Shown: positions 19,501 to 27,070 of the stretch, piece by piece | How the letters are laid out: each line of letters begins with the position of its first letter | How positions within the stretch are numbered: position 1 is the stretch's first letter | From: Flavitalea plasmicola | GTDB lineage: Bacteria; Bacteroidota; Bacteroidia; Chitinophagales; Chitinophagaceae | Length of the DNA stretch: 64,000 nucleotides | NCBI RefSeq assembly: GCF_030546645.1 | Contig: NZ_JAUOTO010000003.1 | Coordinates: 186,001 to 250,000, forward strand | Direction: 5' to 3' | Program-made: the position numbers and the translations under genes | Notes under the pieces: generated by a model | What the model saw: the letters and a program-made list of their open reading frames with translations, nothing else | Told to the model about the DNA's origin: nothing | Database searches by the model: none

Positions 19501-19783
19501 CGGTGGCGCCTACATCCACTTCCGTACTTTCATAGCCTACCGAGGAGATGACAAGACGTGTTTTGCCTGCGGGAAGCGTAAGAGAGAATTCACCGGTGGC
19601 GGAAGTGCTGGTGACGACCTTCGTGCCTTTTACGGCCACGGTAGCGCCCATGACGGGCTGTTGGTTAGAGGTGCCAATGACGGTGCCCGTCACTTTTTTC
19701 TGAGCCCATACACCCATGGCCGTGCAGAGGGCCAGGAGGATCAGGCAGGAGCGTAAGCCTCTTTGCTTAAGCTGACTGTTCAT
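16523..19783 (-). CDS. SusC/RagA-family TonB-linked outer-membrane transporter
   Basis: 1086 residues. Order: signal peptide (to VWAQKK), a carboxypeptidase-regulatory-like beta-sandwich (VTGTVIGTSNQQPVMGATV to about residue 115), TonB box region, plug domain with VVVTGYTSQRKKDVTGSV, IRGINTFGDNTPLFVIDGVP and the SusC signature GAASIYGSRASNGVIIITTKKG, and a 22-strand barrel ending QFLVGLNVKF with a terminal Phe. Imports oligosaccharides with the SusD protein encoded directly downstream, powered by TonB-ExbBD. There is no N-terminal STN domain, so control by a FecR/sigma pair is not expected; the adjacent ROK gene is the likelier regulator. Confidence 0.98.
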   Translation of the reverse strand: MNSQLKQRGLRSCLILLALCTAMGVWAQKKVTGTVIGTSNQQPVMGATVAVKGTKVVTSTSATGEFSLTLPAGKTRLVISSVGYESTEVDVGATDRVDISLKESSTVLNDVVVTGYTSQRKKDVTGSVTVVNVADMNKQPNSQIANQLQGQAAGVTVIGSGQPGETPQIRIRGINTFGDNTPLFVIDGVPTQNISDFNPNDVASMQVLKDAGAASIYGSRASNGVIIITTKKGRNGKPVVSYDAYYGTQRPKGGNVYHLLNPQEMAQIKFDANTNSGTPINSGNPDGLYGAGPVPVLPDYLLPAGAHEGDPSVDPSLYFLNPNYTDPADLGTFYHIVKANKTGTDWFHQVFKNAPITSHNLNISGGNDKAKYLMSVNYFDQRGTLINTYLRRYTLRANTTFSIAKNIRVGENLAYSITQNPKVDALQAYGAIAYTFREQPIIPVYDIKGNYAGGYGSNGLGDASNPVATQRRTANDRNINNRLFGNVFVDIDILKNFTLHSSFGGESYTSNAHNFTYPTYENQENTTSNSYTEGSTYGNTWTWTNTLSFHKVFAEVHSLQVLAGTESYESRGQTVGGTTFGYLTFDPNFTTLGSGSGTVTNYSTRSAEGLWSQFGRLDYGYKDKYLVSATIRRDGSSKFKTYQYGIFPSVTAAWRISQEPFLQGISWLTDLKVRGGWGVMGNQINLNPDNAYSTFTSNRNSSYYDIGGTNNSIQQGFQTGQIGNPDAKWERDANTNVGIDASLFKGAINLSADYYVKNITDLLFNPELPGTYGRGVQPYQNVAHAKNNGIDLTLNGNTQITKDLRFDATLTLTTYNNKITKVTNTIDYFLSGDGRNFGTKFIRNQVGHPVGAFYGYKIIGFWNDDASIAAADVQAQQATGNPEAVYQTEAGVGRFRYADVNRDGQIDDNDRTIIGNPNPKYTYGINLGLTYKHFDLSVFFYGSQGNDIWNMVRWWTDFYPAFSGAKSKTALYDSWTPAHHNAKAPILETSGYGSTSNLPNSYYIENGSYLRARNMLLGYTFKPSLLQKTGIESCRVYVQAANLFTITKYSGLDPEINGRKGVTEFGIDEGSYPNTRQFLVGLNVKF

Positions 19784-19812
19784 AAGCTTTAGTTTGAATG
19801 GTTAAGAAATCT

Positions 19813-19847
19813 GATTACAAAAGGTGATCTGTTGATCTACAGTAATC
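19813..19847. promoter_or_regulatory. Nested inverted repeat between ROK gene and susC-like gene
   Basis: GATTAC (19813-19818) pairs with GTAATC (19842-19847), enclosing a second dyad GATC-tgtt-GATC. It lies in the 63-base gap between the ROK stop and the SusC start, where a regulator site or RNA stem controlling the SusC segment could sit. There is no run of T, so it is not an ordinary terminator. Weak evidence. Confidence 0.3.
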
Positions 19848-21040
19848 TAGGGTTGGGTTTCTCCGAATTTTTCCATGACAAGGGCGGCGGCAGCCAGGAG
19901 ACCCGCGTCATGCCCCAGCTGAGAGACTTTCACACCCGTGTGTTCTGAAAGCCTGGGAATACAGTACTGATTCAAAGCTTGTTGGATTGGAGCGATCAAT
20001 ATCTTGCCCACTTCTGTTCCGCGACCGCCTAAAATGATCAGCTCAGGATTGACGATGTGGATCAGAATGGCGATGGCCTTGCCTATCTTAAATCCCATTT
20101 CCGTCAGCAGCTCGATGGCATACTGGTCGCCCTGGTTGGCGGCAGACATAATAGCCTCGCTCATTTTCTCCGGATTGTTCAGGGGCCTGAGGCTGGAAAC
20201 TTTGCCTGACCTGATCCCTTCAATGGCTTTTTTTGCCACGACACGTAAGGTGGCCTCCGTCTCCAGACAGCCGCGCTTGCCGCATTCACAGAGTGTATTG
20301 CTTTCCGAAATAGGGATATGACTGAGCTCTCCCGCATAGCCCGTATGCCCTCTGAACAAGCCTCCGTTGACGATCATGCCCAGACCGACGCCCCAGCCAA
20401 TGTCGATGACCATGACGTCCTGCAGGCCTTTCGCCAACCCCATCTTCAGTTCTGCCAACGCCAGCACGTTGGAGTCATTCTCGATATAAATAGGGATGTG
20501 GAGCTGCCGTACCAGGTAATCCCGGAGGCTTTCCTTACTGTTGGTATGCAGGTAGGTGAAATTGATGCCGCTCCGGGTATTGACAAACCCCGGCATGCTG
20601 AGGCCCGCGCCGATGATCTTTTTACGGTCTTTGCCCATACGGCTTAGCACCCTTGTCAGCGCCTTTGCCAGCAGGGGCAATGCATCATTATTGTTCAGCA
20701 GCCGCAATTCGATGGTCTCCACCTGGAAGAGGAACTGGTTTGACAGGTCCAGGATGCCGATGCGGGTGTATAGCTGGTCGATGGCTACGGAAAGAATATA
20801 CATCTTATCCGGCTGGAGGGAATAGATCAGCGGCGGTCTGCCGCCATTGGAAGGTGCATACCCTTTCTCGATGACAAAACCTTCATCGATCATCTCGTAC
20901 AGCGATTTAGCGATATGGGGAAGACTTTTGCCGAGCGATTCACTCAGGTCGTTGCAGGAGGCGACGCCGGAGAAGTAAAGTTGGCGGACAAGCCGGTACT
21001 TCAATTGTGTATTGAATGGAATGGTTTGTCTGACGATCAT
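19847..21040 (-). CDS. ROK-family transcriptional regulator
   Basis: 397 residues: an N-terminal winged helix-turn-helix (residues about 15-75, VASCNDLSESLGKSLPHIAKSL), then a ROK sugar-kinase-like domain with DIGWGVGLGMIVNGG, the HTGYAGELSHIPI segment and the zinc motif CECGKRGCLE. Such NagC/Mlc/XylR-type proteins repress sugar-use genes and release DNA when a sugar or sugar phosphate binds. Located 63 bases upstream of the SusC gene on the same strand and divergent from the KDPG aldolase gene, so it probably controls both arms of the locus and itself. A 23-bp palindrome lies just upstream of its start. Confidence 0.93.
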   Translation of the reverse strand: MIVRQTIPFNTQLKYRLVRQLYFSGVASCNDLSESLGKSLPHIAKSLYEMIDEGFVIEKGYAPSNGGRPPLIYSLQPDKMYILSVAIDQLYTRIGILDLSNQFLFQVETIELRLLNNNDALPLLAKALTRVLSRMGKDRKKIIGAGLSMPGFVNTRSGINFTYLHTNSKESLRDYLVRQLHIPIYIENDSNVLALAELKMGLAKGLQDVMVIDIGWGVGLGMIVNGGLFRGHTGYAGELSHIPISESNTLCECGKRGCLETEATLRVVAKKAIEGIRSGKVSSLRPLNNPEKMSEAIMSAANQGDQYAIELLTEMGFKIGKAIAILIHIVNPELIILGGRGTEVGKILIAPIQQALNQYCIPRLSEHTGVKVSQLGHDAGLLAAAALVMEKFGETQP

Positions 21041-21050
21041 TCCTGCAGAT

Positions 21051-21073
21051 AGTTTAGTAATGGTTTCTAAACT
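21051..21073. promoter_or_regulatory. 23-bp palindrome, candidate ROK operator
   Basis: AGTTTAG (21051-21057), nine-base spacer, CTAAACT (21067-21073): a perfect 7-bp dyad spanning 23 bp in the 87-base gap between the divergent ROK and KDPG aldolase genes. NagC/Mlc-type ROK repressors bind AT-rich sites of the same length. An AT-rich imperfect palindrome follows directly (about 21072-21092) and could be a second site. Binding is inferred. Confidence 0.55.
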
Positions 21074-21127
21074 TAATAAAATATTTAATAAGTAGCAAAA
21101 TCTTTTTTGGGCTAAATTGCTATACCT

Positions 21128-21775
21128 ATGAGCGGATCAACCACCCTGCAGCAAATCCTCGAAAATAAGATAGTGGCCATTCTGCGCGGCGTTCTTCCCG
21201 AAGCCGTACCGGAGGTAGCAGCGGCTTTGTATGCGGGCGGCATCAGGTGCCTGGAGATCACGCTGAACTCTCCCGATGCATTGGCAGTCATCCGTAATCT
21301 CTCTGTCCGGCTGGGAGACCGACTCGTGGTGGGCGCCGGCACTGTCCTGGATGCCGCAGAGGCCCGGGCGGCCATCGACGCCGGCGCCCGTTTTATCATT
21401 TCACCTGCATTGGACATACCTACCATCCTGGTCACCAAGCAATCACAGGCCGTCAGTATTCCTGGCGCCTTCACGGCTACGGAGATCCTCACCGCTTACA
21501 GGAATGGCGCGGACATTATAAAAGTGTTCCCTGCTTCAGTAGGAGTCGGCTATTTCAGGGATTTGCGGGGACCGCTTCCCCATATCCCCCTGATGCCTAC
21601 CGGCGGCGTCAACCTGGATAATATTGCCGACTACCAAAAAGCGGGCGCTGTTGCTTTCGGCATCGGCAGCGCGCTGGTGGACGGAAGGCAATCCGTTACG
21701 GATGAATACCTGCGCCGACTGACCGAAACGGCACGCAGATTTTCCAATGCCATTCCGCATATGGGAAAGCCGTAG
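21128..21775 (+). CDS. eda: KDPG/KHG aldolase (2-dehydro-3-deoxyphosphogluconate aldolase)
   Basis: 215 residues, the normal family length. Class I aldolase signatures: VAILRG (Arg20), LEITLNS (Glu43), GAGTVLD, ISPA, PGAFTATEI, and IKVFPAS with the Schiff-base Lys132, followed by LMPTGGVNLDN. It cleaves 2-keto-3-deoxy-6-phosphogluconate to pyruvate and glyceraldehyde 3-phosphate in the cytoplasm, the last step of Entner-Doudoroff or uronate catabolism. Start codon is the ATG at 21128. It is the first gene of the plus-strand arm of the locus, under a candidate ROK operator. The matching KDG kinase and uronate isomerase/reductase genes are not in the window. Confidence 0.94.
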   Translation: MSGSTTLQQILENKIVAILRGVLPEAVPEVAAALYAGGIRCLEITLNSPDALAVIRNLSVRLGDRLVVGAGTVLDAAEARAAIDAGARFIISPALDIPTILVTKQSQAVSIPGAFTATEILTAYRNGADIIKVFPASVGVGYFRDLRGPLPHIPLMPTGGVNLDNIADYQKAGAVAFGIGSALVDGRQSVTDEYLRRLTETARRFSNAIPHMGKP

Positions 21776-22121
21776 AGGGCAATTCCTTATAAGCCCCAGA
21801 TAACCAATATCCTTTTAAATGGCATGTTTTAGGTGGATGCCATTGTATGAAGGTTTTGCACGACTTGCTGCACTTTATCAAAGGGACCATCCATTACCGG
21901 ATCTTCCACAAAGGTCTCAGGGATTTTTCCAGACGGGCCATCGTCGTGCCGATCAATACCTACCGGTTTACCGCCTTGCCCGGCCGGCGCCGGAATGGCA
22001 TGAAAAAAGCGAAAGCTGACGGAAAAGTCGTCTCCCTTCATCAAACGCTACAGTCCGCGTCTTCCCACTGATGGCTTTTCGAGCCGCACAGAAAATATTT
22101 TCCCAATCCCGAAATTGTAAG
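21776..22121. other. Intergenic stretch with unresolved short frames
   Basis: About 350 bases between the aldolase and GH38 genes. Frames of 60-75 codons are open on both strands over 21819-22071 (a basic one on plus, an acidic one on minus from an ATG at 22041). None has a recognisable domain, signal peptide or good ribosome-binding site. It could hold a small gene, a decayed gene remnant or a leader; I cannot decide. Confidence 0.3.
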
Positions 22122-22129
22122 TATGTTTG
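22098..22129 (+). promoter_or_regulatory. Candidate Bacteroidota-type promoter for the GH38 gene
   Basis: TATGTTTG at 22122-22129 matches the TAnnTTTG -7 consensus exactly. A weak -33 element TTTT (22098-22101) lies 20 bases upstream. The predicted start of transcription is near 22136, giving a leader of about 13 bases before the ATG at 22149. If used, GH38 is transcribed separately from the aldolase gene. Confidence 0.4.
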
Positions 22130-22148
22130 AACATTCTAATATACTTGT

Positions 22149-25100
22149 ATGAATCACGTAGCCTGCCTTCTAATTGCCTTTACTTTATCCGTAAGCCTAT
22201 GCGCCCAGCACAAGGGCGGCACCTATCTCTGGCAGATCGGAAAACCCGACAACAGTTTTAATGAATTTGCCGGTGCTCCCGATCAGGGCTCAAGATTTGA
22301 GAGGGACGGAGTTTTCATCGTCGGCCGCAGCCATGAAAAGACGGATTGGCCTTTTGCGCATCCCGGACCGGACGATGCATGGGCAGGCAGCAGGCAACAT
22401 AGCTTTTCCATTCTCTTTGGCGTGAAGGACCTGTCGTCCACGGACAGCTGCCGTCTGCAATTCAAGCTGGCCGACACGCATGATCGCACCCGGGACCAGC
22501 TGCAGATCCTTATTAATGGACATGAATTCACAAAGACCTTACCAAGCGGTGCAGGGGCTGCTATTGACGGAGATGTTTCCAAAGGAAAAAAGTATGCGTT
22601 TACTATCACTTTTCCTGCGGATGTCCTACGCAAAGGGGATAATAGCATTACCATCACTAACGTTGCCGGCAGCTGGTTCCTCTACGACTGGGTAGGGCTG
22701 GAAACACCCGCCGGCATTACCTCGCAGGCCGTCGGCGCCGCTGTATTCATCTCTGAGGTCAAGGGGCAGCCCTGCATCATCCGGCGTGACAATGTCCTGT
22801 ATCAGACGGCGCAGATGGAGTTGTTGAACACAGGCAATCCGGGTGAGCTGACGGTAAAGGTCCAGGGGGTCGCGCCCCAGGTCTTCCAGTTGTCCAGCGG
22901 CAGTCAGCAACTGGAGCTTCGTACGCCTGTGGTGACAAAAGATTCCATGATCACCATTGCAGTGGAGAAAGATCGTAAGGTAGTAGCAGAAAGAACGGTG
23001 GCTGTGCAGCCCGTCACCCTGAAAACGGTATACATCCTTCCCCATTCTCACAACGATATAGGCTATACGGAGATACAGACGGCCGTCGAGCAGAAACAGA
23101 TAGACAATCTCCTAAAAGGCATTGAATATTCCCGCAAAACAAAGGACTACCCGGAAGGGGCGCGCTTTGTATGGAACCTCGAAGGGACTTACGCGGCGGA
23201 CCTGTTCCTGCAAAGGATGAACGATCGGCAGAAGAAGGAATTCATCGAAGCGCTGAAGGATGGCGGAGTTGCCTTAAACGGCATGTACCTCAATACACTC
23301 ACCGGGCTTTGCCGGCCGGAAGAGCTGCTGCAGCTGTTTAAATTCTCCACGACCCTGGCGCGGCAGACGGGCGTAAAGGTGGATGCCGCGATGATCAGCG
23401 ACGTACCCGGTTATACCTGGGGTACGGTGGCTGCCATGGCACAGGCCGGTATCAGGTATTTTTCCGCGGCGCCCAATTTTTTCGACAGGATCGGCGACAT
23501 TCTCCCTGCCTGGGAAAACAAGCCTTTCTATTGGCTGTCTCCTTCGGGTAAGGAAAAACTATTGGTGTGGATACCTTACAAGGGATATGCTTTATCACAT
23601 ACCCTGGCACATCCCACCGCCGCATTCGTCGTTGCTTATGCAGAAGAGCTCAGGAAAATAAAATACCCTTACGGAATATCCTACCTGCGGTGGAGCGGGC
23701 ATGGAGACAATGCCGTGCCGGACCCGGAGATCAGCGAATTCGCAAAGGAATGGAACCAGAAATATGTATGGCCTCATTTCATCATCTCTTCGACCAGCCA
23801 GGCATTCAGCGCATTTGAGAAAGCCTACGGTCCTCGTCTGCCCATCGTGCAAGGGGATTGGACGGGCTATTGGGAAGACGGAGCCGCCTCCTCCGCCCTG
23901 GAGACATCCATGAACAGGGCCACCTCCTCCCGGTTGTCCCAGGCTGAAGCCTTATGGGCCATTACCAGTTCCGGAAATTTCCCCGCTGACAAATTCAACG
24001 ATGCCTGGCATAATGTGCTGTTATATTCGGAGCATACCTGGGGCGCCGACATTAGTGTCACTACACCCCTTGCGCAAAAGACCATTGAGCAATGGGATAT
24101 CAAGCGATCCTACGCCGTGGCGGCGGACTCCCTGTCGAGGATACTCCTGGCGGCAGCCGTACCACCGGCGACAGCTGCAGCGCCTTCCGGGGCCCTGGAC
24201 GTATTCAACACCAGTTCCTGGATGCGGACGAATCTCGTACTGGTGTCACCGGAACTTTCTTCCGGGGGGGACCTTGTACATGACGCAGCCGGTAAACTTG
24301 TCCCTTCCCAACGTCTTTCCACGGGAGAGCTGGCCTTTGTAGCTGCGGACGTACCGGCATTTGCCGCAAAACGATACCTCATATCCCGATCTCCTTCCTC
24401 AAAAACGGCCACTCCAAAGGATGTTCAGGTCAACAGGGGCTTGCTTGACAACGGGGTCATCAGCGTCAGCATCGATCCAAAGACAGGAGCGCTCACCAGT
24501 GTCCGTCGCAGCGGCATGGACAATAATTTTGTGGACTCAGCGACAGGTAACTATGCCAACGACTATCTTTTCCTCAATGGCAGCGACACGGCCAACCTGC
24601 AACGCAACGGTCCCGTTGCCATCACCGTAAAAGAGAAAGGTCCCGTCCTGACCACCTTATCGATCACTTCCGCCGCCCCCGGCTGCAACAGCCTGACACG
24701 CGAAGTAAGACTGGTAAACGGATTTGACTATGTGGAGCTGATCAATATCGTCGACAAGCAGCGTGCGGAGCTGAATCCTCATCCGGGCGATTATGCCTGG
24801 GCCAACACAGGCGGAAAAGAGAGCCTCAATTTCGGCTTTCCCTTCAATGTGACGGACGCTGCGGTGAAAATAGACATCCCGTTCGCTGTGATGCGGCCCG
24901 AAGCCGATCAGATCCCGGGATCATGCAAGAATTGGCTGGAGGTGGGACAATGGGCAGATGTCAGCAACGACCGCCTGGGCATTACCTGGGTCACGTTGGA
25001 CGCACCGCTGGTACAGGTGGGAGGCGTTACCGCCACTTTGTTGGGTGGTCAGACAAATCCCGACGTCTGGCGCAAGAAGATCGCGCCTACCCAAAAGCTA

Positions 25101-25526
25101 TATTCATGGGCCATGAACAATCACTGGGAGACCAACTACAGGGCGTACCAGGAAGGCATCGTCACTTTCCGCTATGCCTTACGCCCACATCGTAATTTCC
25201 AGCCGGCGGAAGCCACCCGTTTCGCTACCGGGCTGACCCAACCGCTGATCATAGCAAAGGCGGATGGGCAGGATCATTCCCTGCCCAAACTAACCCTCAC
25301 ATCCAACGATATCCTGGTTCAGGTACTGAAGCCCAGCGAGGACGGCAAGGCCTGGATCGTCACCTTGTTCAATGCATCGGCTAAACCGGCAAAGACCTCC
25401 CTGCGCTGGTCTGCCGCAACAGGAGCTATGCATACCAGTAACACCTCCGAACAGCCTATGGATGAAGTAAAAGACGCTGTCGAGCTCGCTCCCTGGGATG
25501 TGGTGACATTGAGAGTGGAGAAATAG
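22149..25526 (+). CDS. Secreted GH38-type alpha-mannosidase-like enzyme with lyase-like N-terminal module
   Basis: 1125 residues with signal peptide (to LCAQ). Residues about 20-185 resemble the beta-sandwich modules of rhamnogalacturonan lyases (YLWQIGKPDNSFNEF, WLYDWVGLETP-type end: GSWFLYDWVGLE). A linker domain follows, then the GH38 catalytic domain from about residue 295: ILPHSHNDIGYTE gives the metal-binding His/Asp, and MISDVPGYTWG the likely nucleophile Asp. The C-terminal part is the GH38 beta-sandwich assembly (LDNGVISVSIDPKTGALTSV; VELINIVDK). GH38 enzymes are retaining, zinc-dependent alpha-mannosidases. The substitution of DVPGYTWG for the usual DPFGHS-type motif points to an atypical subfamily, so mannose specificity is uncertain. 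Second gene of the plus-strand arm of the locus. Confidence 0.87.
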   Translation: MNHVACLLIAFTLSVSLCAQHKGGTYLWQIGKPDNSFNEFAGAPDQGSRFERDGVFIVGRSHEKTDWPFAHPGPDDAWAGSRQHSFSILFGVKDLSSTDSCRLQFKLADTHDRTRDQLQILINGHEFTKTLPSGAGAAIDGDVSKGKKYAFTITFPADVLRKGDNSITITNVAGSWFLYDWVGLETPAGITSQAVGAAVFISEVKGQPCIIRRDNVLYQTAQMELLNTGNPGELTVKVQGVAPQVFQLSSGSQQLELRTPVVTKDSMITIAVEKDRKVVAERTVAVQPVTLKTVYILPHSHNDIGYTEIQTAVEQKQIDNLLKGIEYSRKTKDYPEGARFVWNLEGTYAADLFLQRMNDRQKKEFIEALKDGGVALNGMYLNTLTGLCRPEELLQLFKFSTTLARQTGVKVDAAMISDVPGYTWGTVAAMAQAGIRYFSAAPNFFDRIGDILPAWENKPFYWLSPSGKEKLLVWIPYKGYALSHTLAHPTAAFVVAYAEELRKIKYPYGISYLRWSGHGDNAVPDPEISEFAKEWNQKYVWPHFIISSTSQAFSAFEKAYGPRLPIVQGDWTGYWEDGAASSALETSMNRATSSRLSQAEALWAITSSGNFPADKFNDAWHNVLLYSEHTWGADISVTTPLAQKTIEQWDIKRSYAVAADSLSRILLAAAVPPATAAAPSGALDVFNTSSWMRTNLVLVSPELSSGGDLVHDAAGKLVPSQRLSTGELAFVAADVPAFAAKRYLISRSPSSKTATPKDVQVNRGLLDNGVISVSIDPKTGALTSVRRSGMDNNFVDSATGNYANDYLFLNGSDTANLQRNGPVAITVKEKGPVLTTLSITSAAPGCNSLTREVRLVNGFDYVELINIVDKQRAELNPHPGDYAWANTGGKESLNFGFPFNVTDAAVKIDIPFAVMRPEADQIPGSCKNWLEVGQWADVSNDRLGITWVTLDAPLVQVGGVTATLLGGQTNPDVWRKKIAPTQKLYSWAMNNHWETNYRAYQEGIVTFRYALRPHRNFQPAEATRFATGLTQPLIIAKADGQDHSLPKLTLTSNDILVQVLKPSEDGKAWIVTLFNASAKPAKTSLRWSAATGAMHTSNTSEQPMDEVKDAVELAPWDVVTLRVEK

Positions 25527-25547
25527 AGTTGCCCATTAATGGCCCTA

Positions 25548-26027
25548 TTAAGAATGACGGGTACTGTCCGGAAGTACGGGCGTATCGACAGGCTTAATTT
25601 CCACCGGGGCGGCCACTCCTGTAAAAACGGACAGCTTTCTTTGTTCGCCCAAAATCTTATCATCCAATTTTGCGATCTCTTTGTAGAGATCATGCAGCTT
25701 GTCGTTGGCTGCTCTCGCCTTTTTTGAATCCCGCCTGGCGTCTCCTGCAGATTGGTCAGCCTTTCTCGCAAGACCCTTATTTTGCGGATCGTTGGTTAGC
25801 CGGTTGGCGTCCTGGCTGCTCTGGTTGGCGGAATTTTGAACTTTTGTTGCAGCATCTGCTTTATCCTGCATTGTCTTATCCACTGTGTTCTGAAGCTTGG
25901 CCCTTTTTAGCTGATACTCGCTTATTTTAGATACAAGGCTGAGTGAATCCGTGTTAATTTTTTGGGCGCTTGCCGCCAGGGAGAATGCAATCAAACCCGC
26001 AATGATCAAACCACTTTTCTTTTGCAT
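25548..26027 (-). CDS. Secreted helical (coiled-coil) protein of unknown function
   Basis: 159 residues. Signal peptide LIIAGLIAFSLAASAQ; the mature part is a long charged helix rich in Lys, Asp, Gln and Ala (SKISEYQLKRAKLQNTV; RKADQSAGDARRDSKKARA; LHDLYKEIAKLDDKILGEQ), then a Pro-rich tail ending in DSTRHS. Resembles small periplasmic alpha-helical proteins. It converges with the GH38 gene, 21 bases between stops. No family assigned. Confidence 0.7.
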   Translation of the reverse strand: MQKKSGLIIAGLIAFSLAASAQKINTDSLSLVSKISEYQLKRAKLQNTVDKTMQDKADAATKVQNSANQSSQDANRLTNDPQNKGLARKADQSAGDARRDSKKARAANDKLHDLYKEIAKLDDKILGEQRKLSVFTGVAAPVEIKPVDTPVLPDSTRHS

Positions 26028-26171
26028 ATAACTAATTTTATCAAAGGTAGGCTATATCTGCCGGGCCGATCCTTCCTACCATTATGACTATCAAGGACAA
26101 ATGAGGCGATCACCGTCTTAATTCGCGTCCTTTTCCCTATATTAGGCCGTAATTCAATACTGATCGTTCAA

Positions 26172-26336
26172 ATGTCTGCAAAAACCTTATTTCTTGCCCT
26201 GGTACTTTGCTCTGCGATTTTAAGGGACGATTGCCATTCTACCCAGACACCCCTGGTCCTTTGTCGTTCAATGATCAACCATTTCTGGTATGATTTTTAT
26301 CATTCAACTATAAGCCCGTCAGTATTAATAATGTAG
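26172..26336 (+). CDS. Possible 54-residue exported peptide
   Basis: An ATG-TAG frame in a 432-base AT-rich gap before the sigma-factor gene. The N-terminus (SAKTLFLALVLCSAIL) looks like a signal peptide; the remainder contains two further Cys and is aromatic-rich. No ribosome-binding site stands out and no homologue is recognised. The rest of the gap (26028-26171 and 26337-26459) shows nothing coding and probably holds the sigma gene's promoter and leader. Confidence 0.25.
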   Translation: MSAKTLFLALVLCSAILRDDCHSTQTPLVLCRSMINHFWYDFYHSTISPSVLIM

Positions 26337-26459
26337 AACTGCGGCCTTCTATAACTCCCTAACATACAATTCAATGTCAATCAATTCGTTTACATAAATA
26401 CAGATAAACCCCTAATTCTGGCACCCGGTTACATTTCATCTTTCAGAATTTACCAATAT

Positions 26460-27062
26460 ATGAACGTTGCGGAAAAATATACTGATGCTGAGTTGATAAG
26501 AGCCGTTCAGGAAGAAAAGAACCTTAACAGGGCTATCCTGTTCATTTATCAGCAGTATGCCCTCTCAACCAGTTCTTTTATCATTCATTACGGAGCAAGT
26601 GAACAGGATGCCGAAGATGTTTTCCAGGAGACGGTCATATCCTTCATCGACATTGTAAAAAAAGGGAAATACCGCATGGAAGCCAGCATCAAGACCTTTC
26701 TGGTATCCGTCGCCAGAAATATCTGGTTCAATGAATTGAAGAAGAGGGAGCGGTCCGGCCATCGGGAAAAATTATACGAGCATGACCGCGATCAAAAGGA
26801 AGACGACATCAGCTTTAAGATCAGTGACCTTGAAAAGAAACGGCAGCTGCGTGATCTGGTCCATCAGTTGGGAGATCCCTGCAAAAAGATCCTGATGCTC
26901 TTTTATTACGACGACCTGTCCATGAAAGAGATTGTCGAACACCTGCCCTATGAGAATGAGCAGGTGGTGAGAAATAAAAAATACAAATGTCTGCAGTCGC
27001 TGACCGGACTAATAAAGAACAATCCGGAGATAGCGAGGCAAATCAGTGAACTAGTAAAATAA
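26460..27062 (+). CDS. ECF-type RNA polymerase sigma factor
   Basis: 200 residues. Region 2 is visible at about residues 25-95 (FIYQQYALSTSSFIIHYGASEQDAEDVFQETVISF; key words DAEDVFQETVISF and FLVSVARNIWFNELKKRE), and region 4 at about 130-185 (LGDPCKKILMLFYYDDLSMKEIVEHL). A charged linker joins them. Eight bases separate it from the next gene, a membrane TPR protein that probably acts as its anti-sigma factor. Target promoters unknown. The gene is preceded by a long AT-rich leader. Confidence 0.93.
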   Translation: MNVAEKYTDAELIRAVQEEKNLNRAILFIYQQYALSTSSFIIHYGASEQDAEDVFQETVISFIDIVKKGKYRMEASIKTFLVSVARNIWFNELKKRERSGHREKLYEHDRDQKEDDISFKISDLEKKRQLRDLVHQLGDPCKKILMLFYYDDLSMKEIVEHLPYENEQVVRNKKYKCLQSLTGLIKNNPEIARQISELVK

Positions 27063-27070
27063 GGTAACCT

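Noticed and set aside
22149..22720. GH38 gene as a pectin (rhamnogalacturonan) lyase
   Set aside because: Only a lyase-like beta-sandwich module is present; the catalytic domain is GH38.
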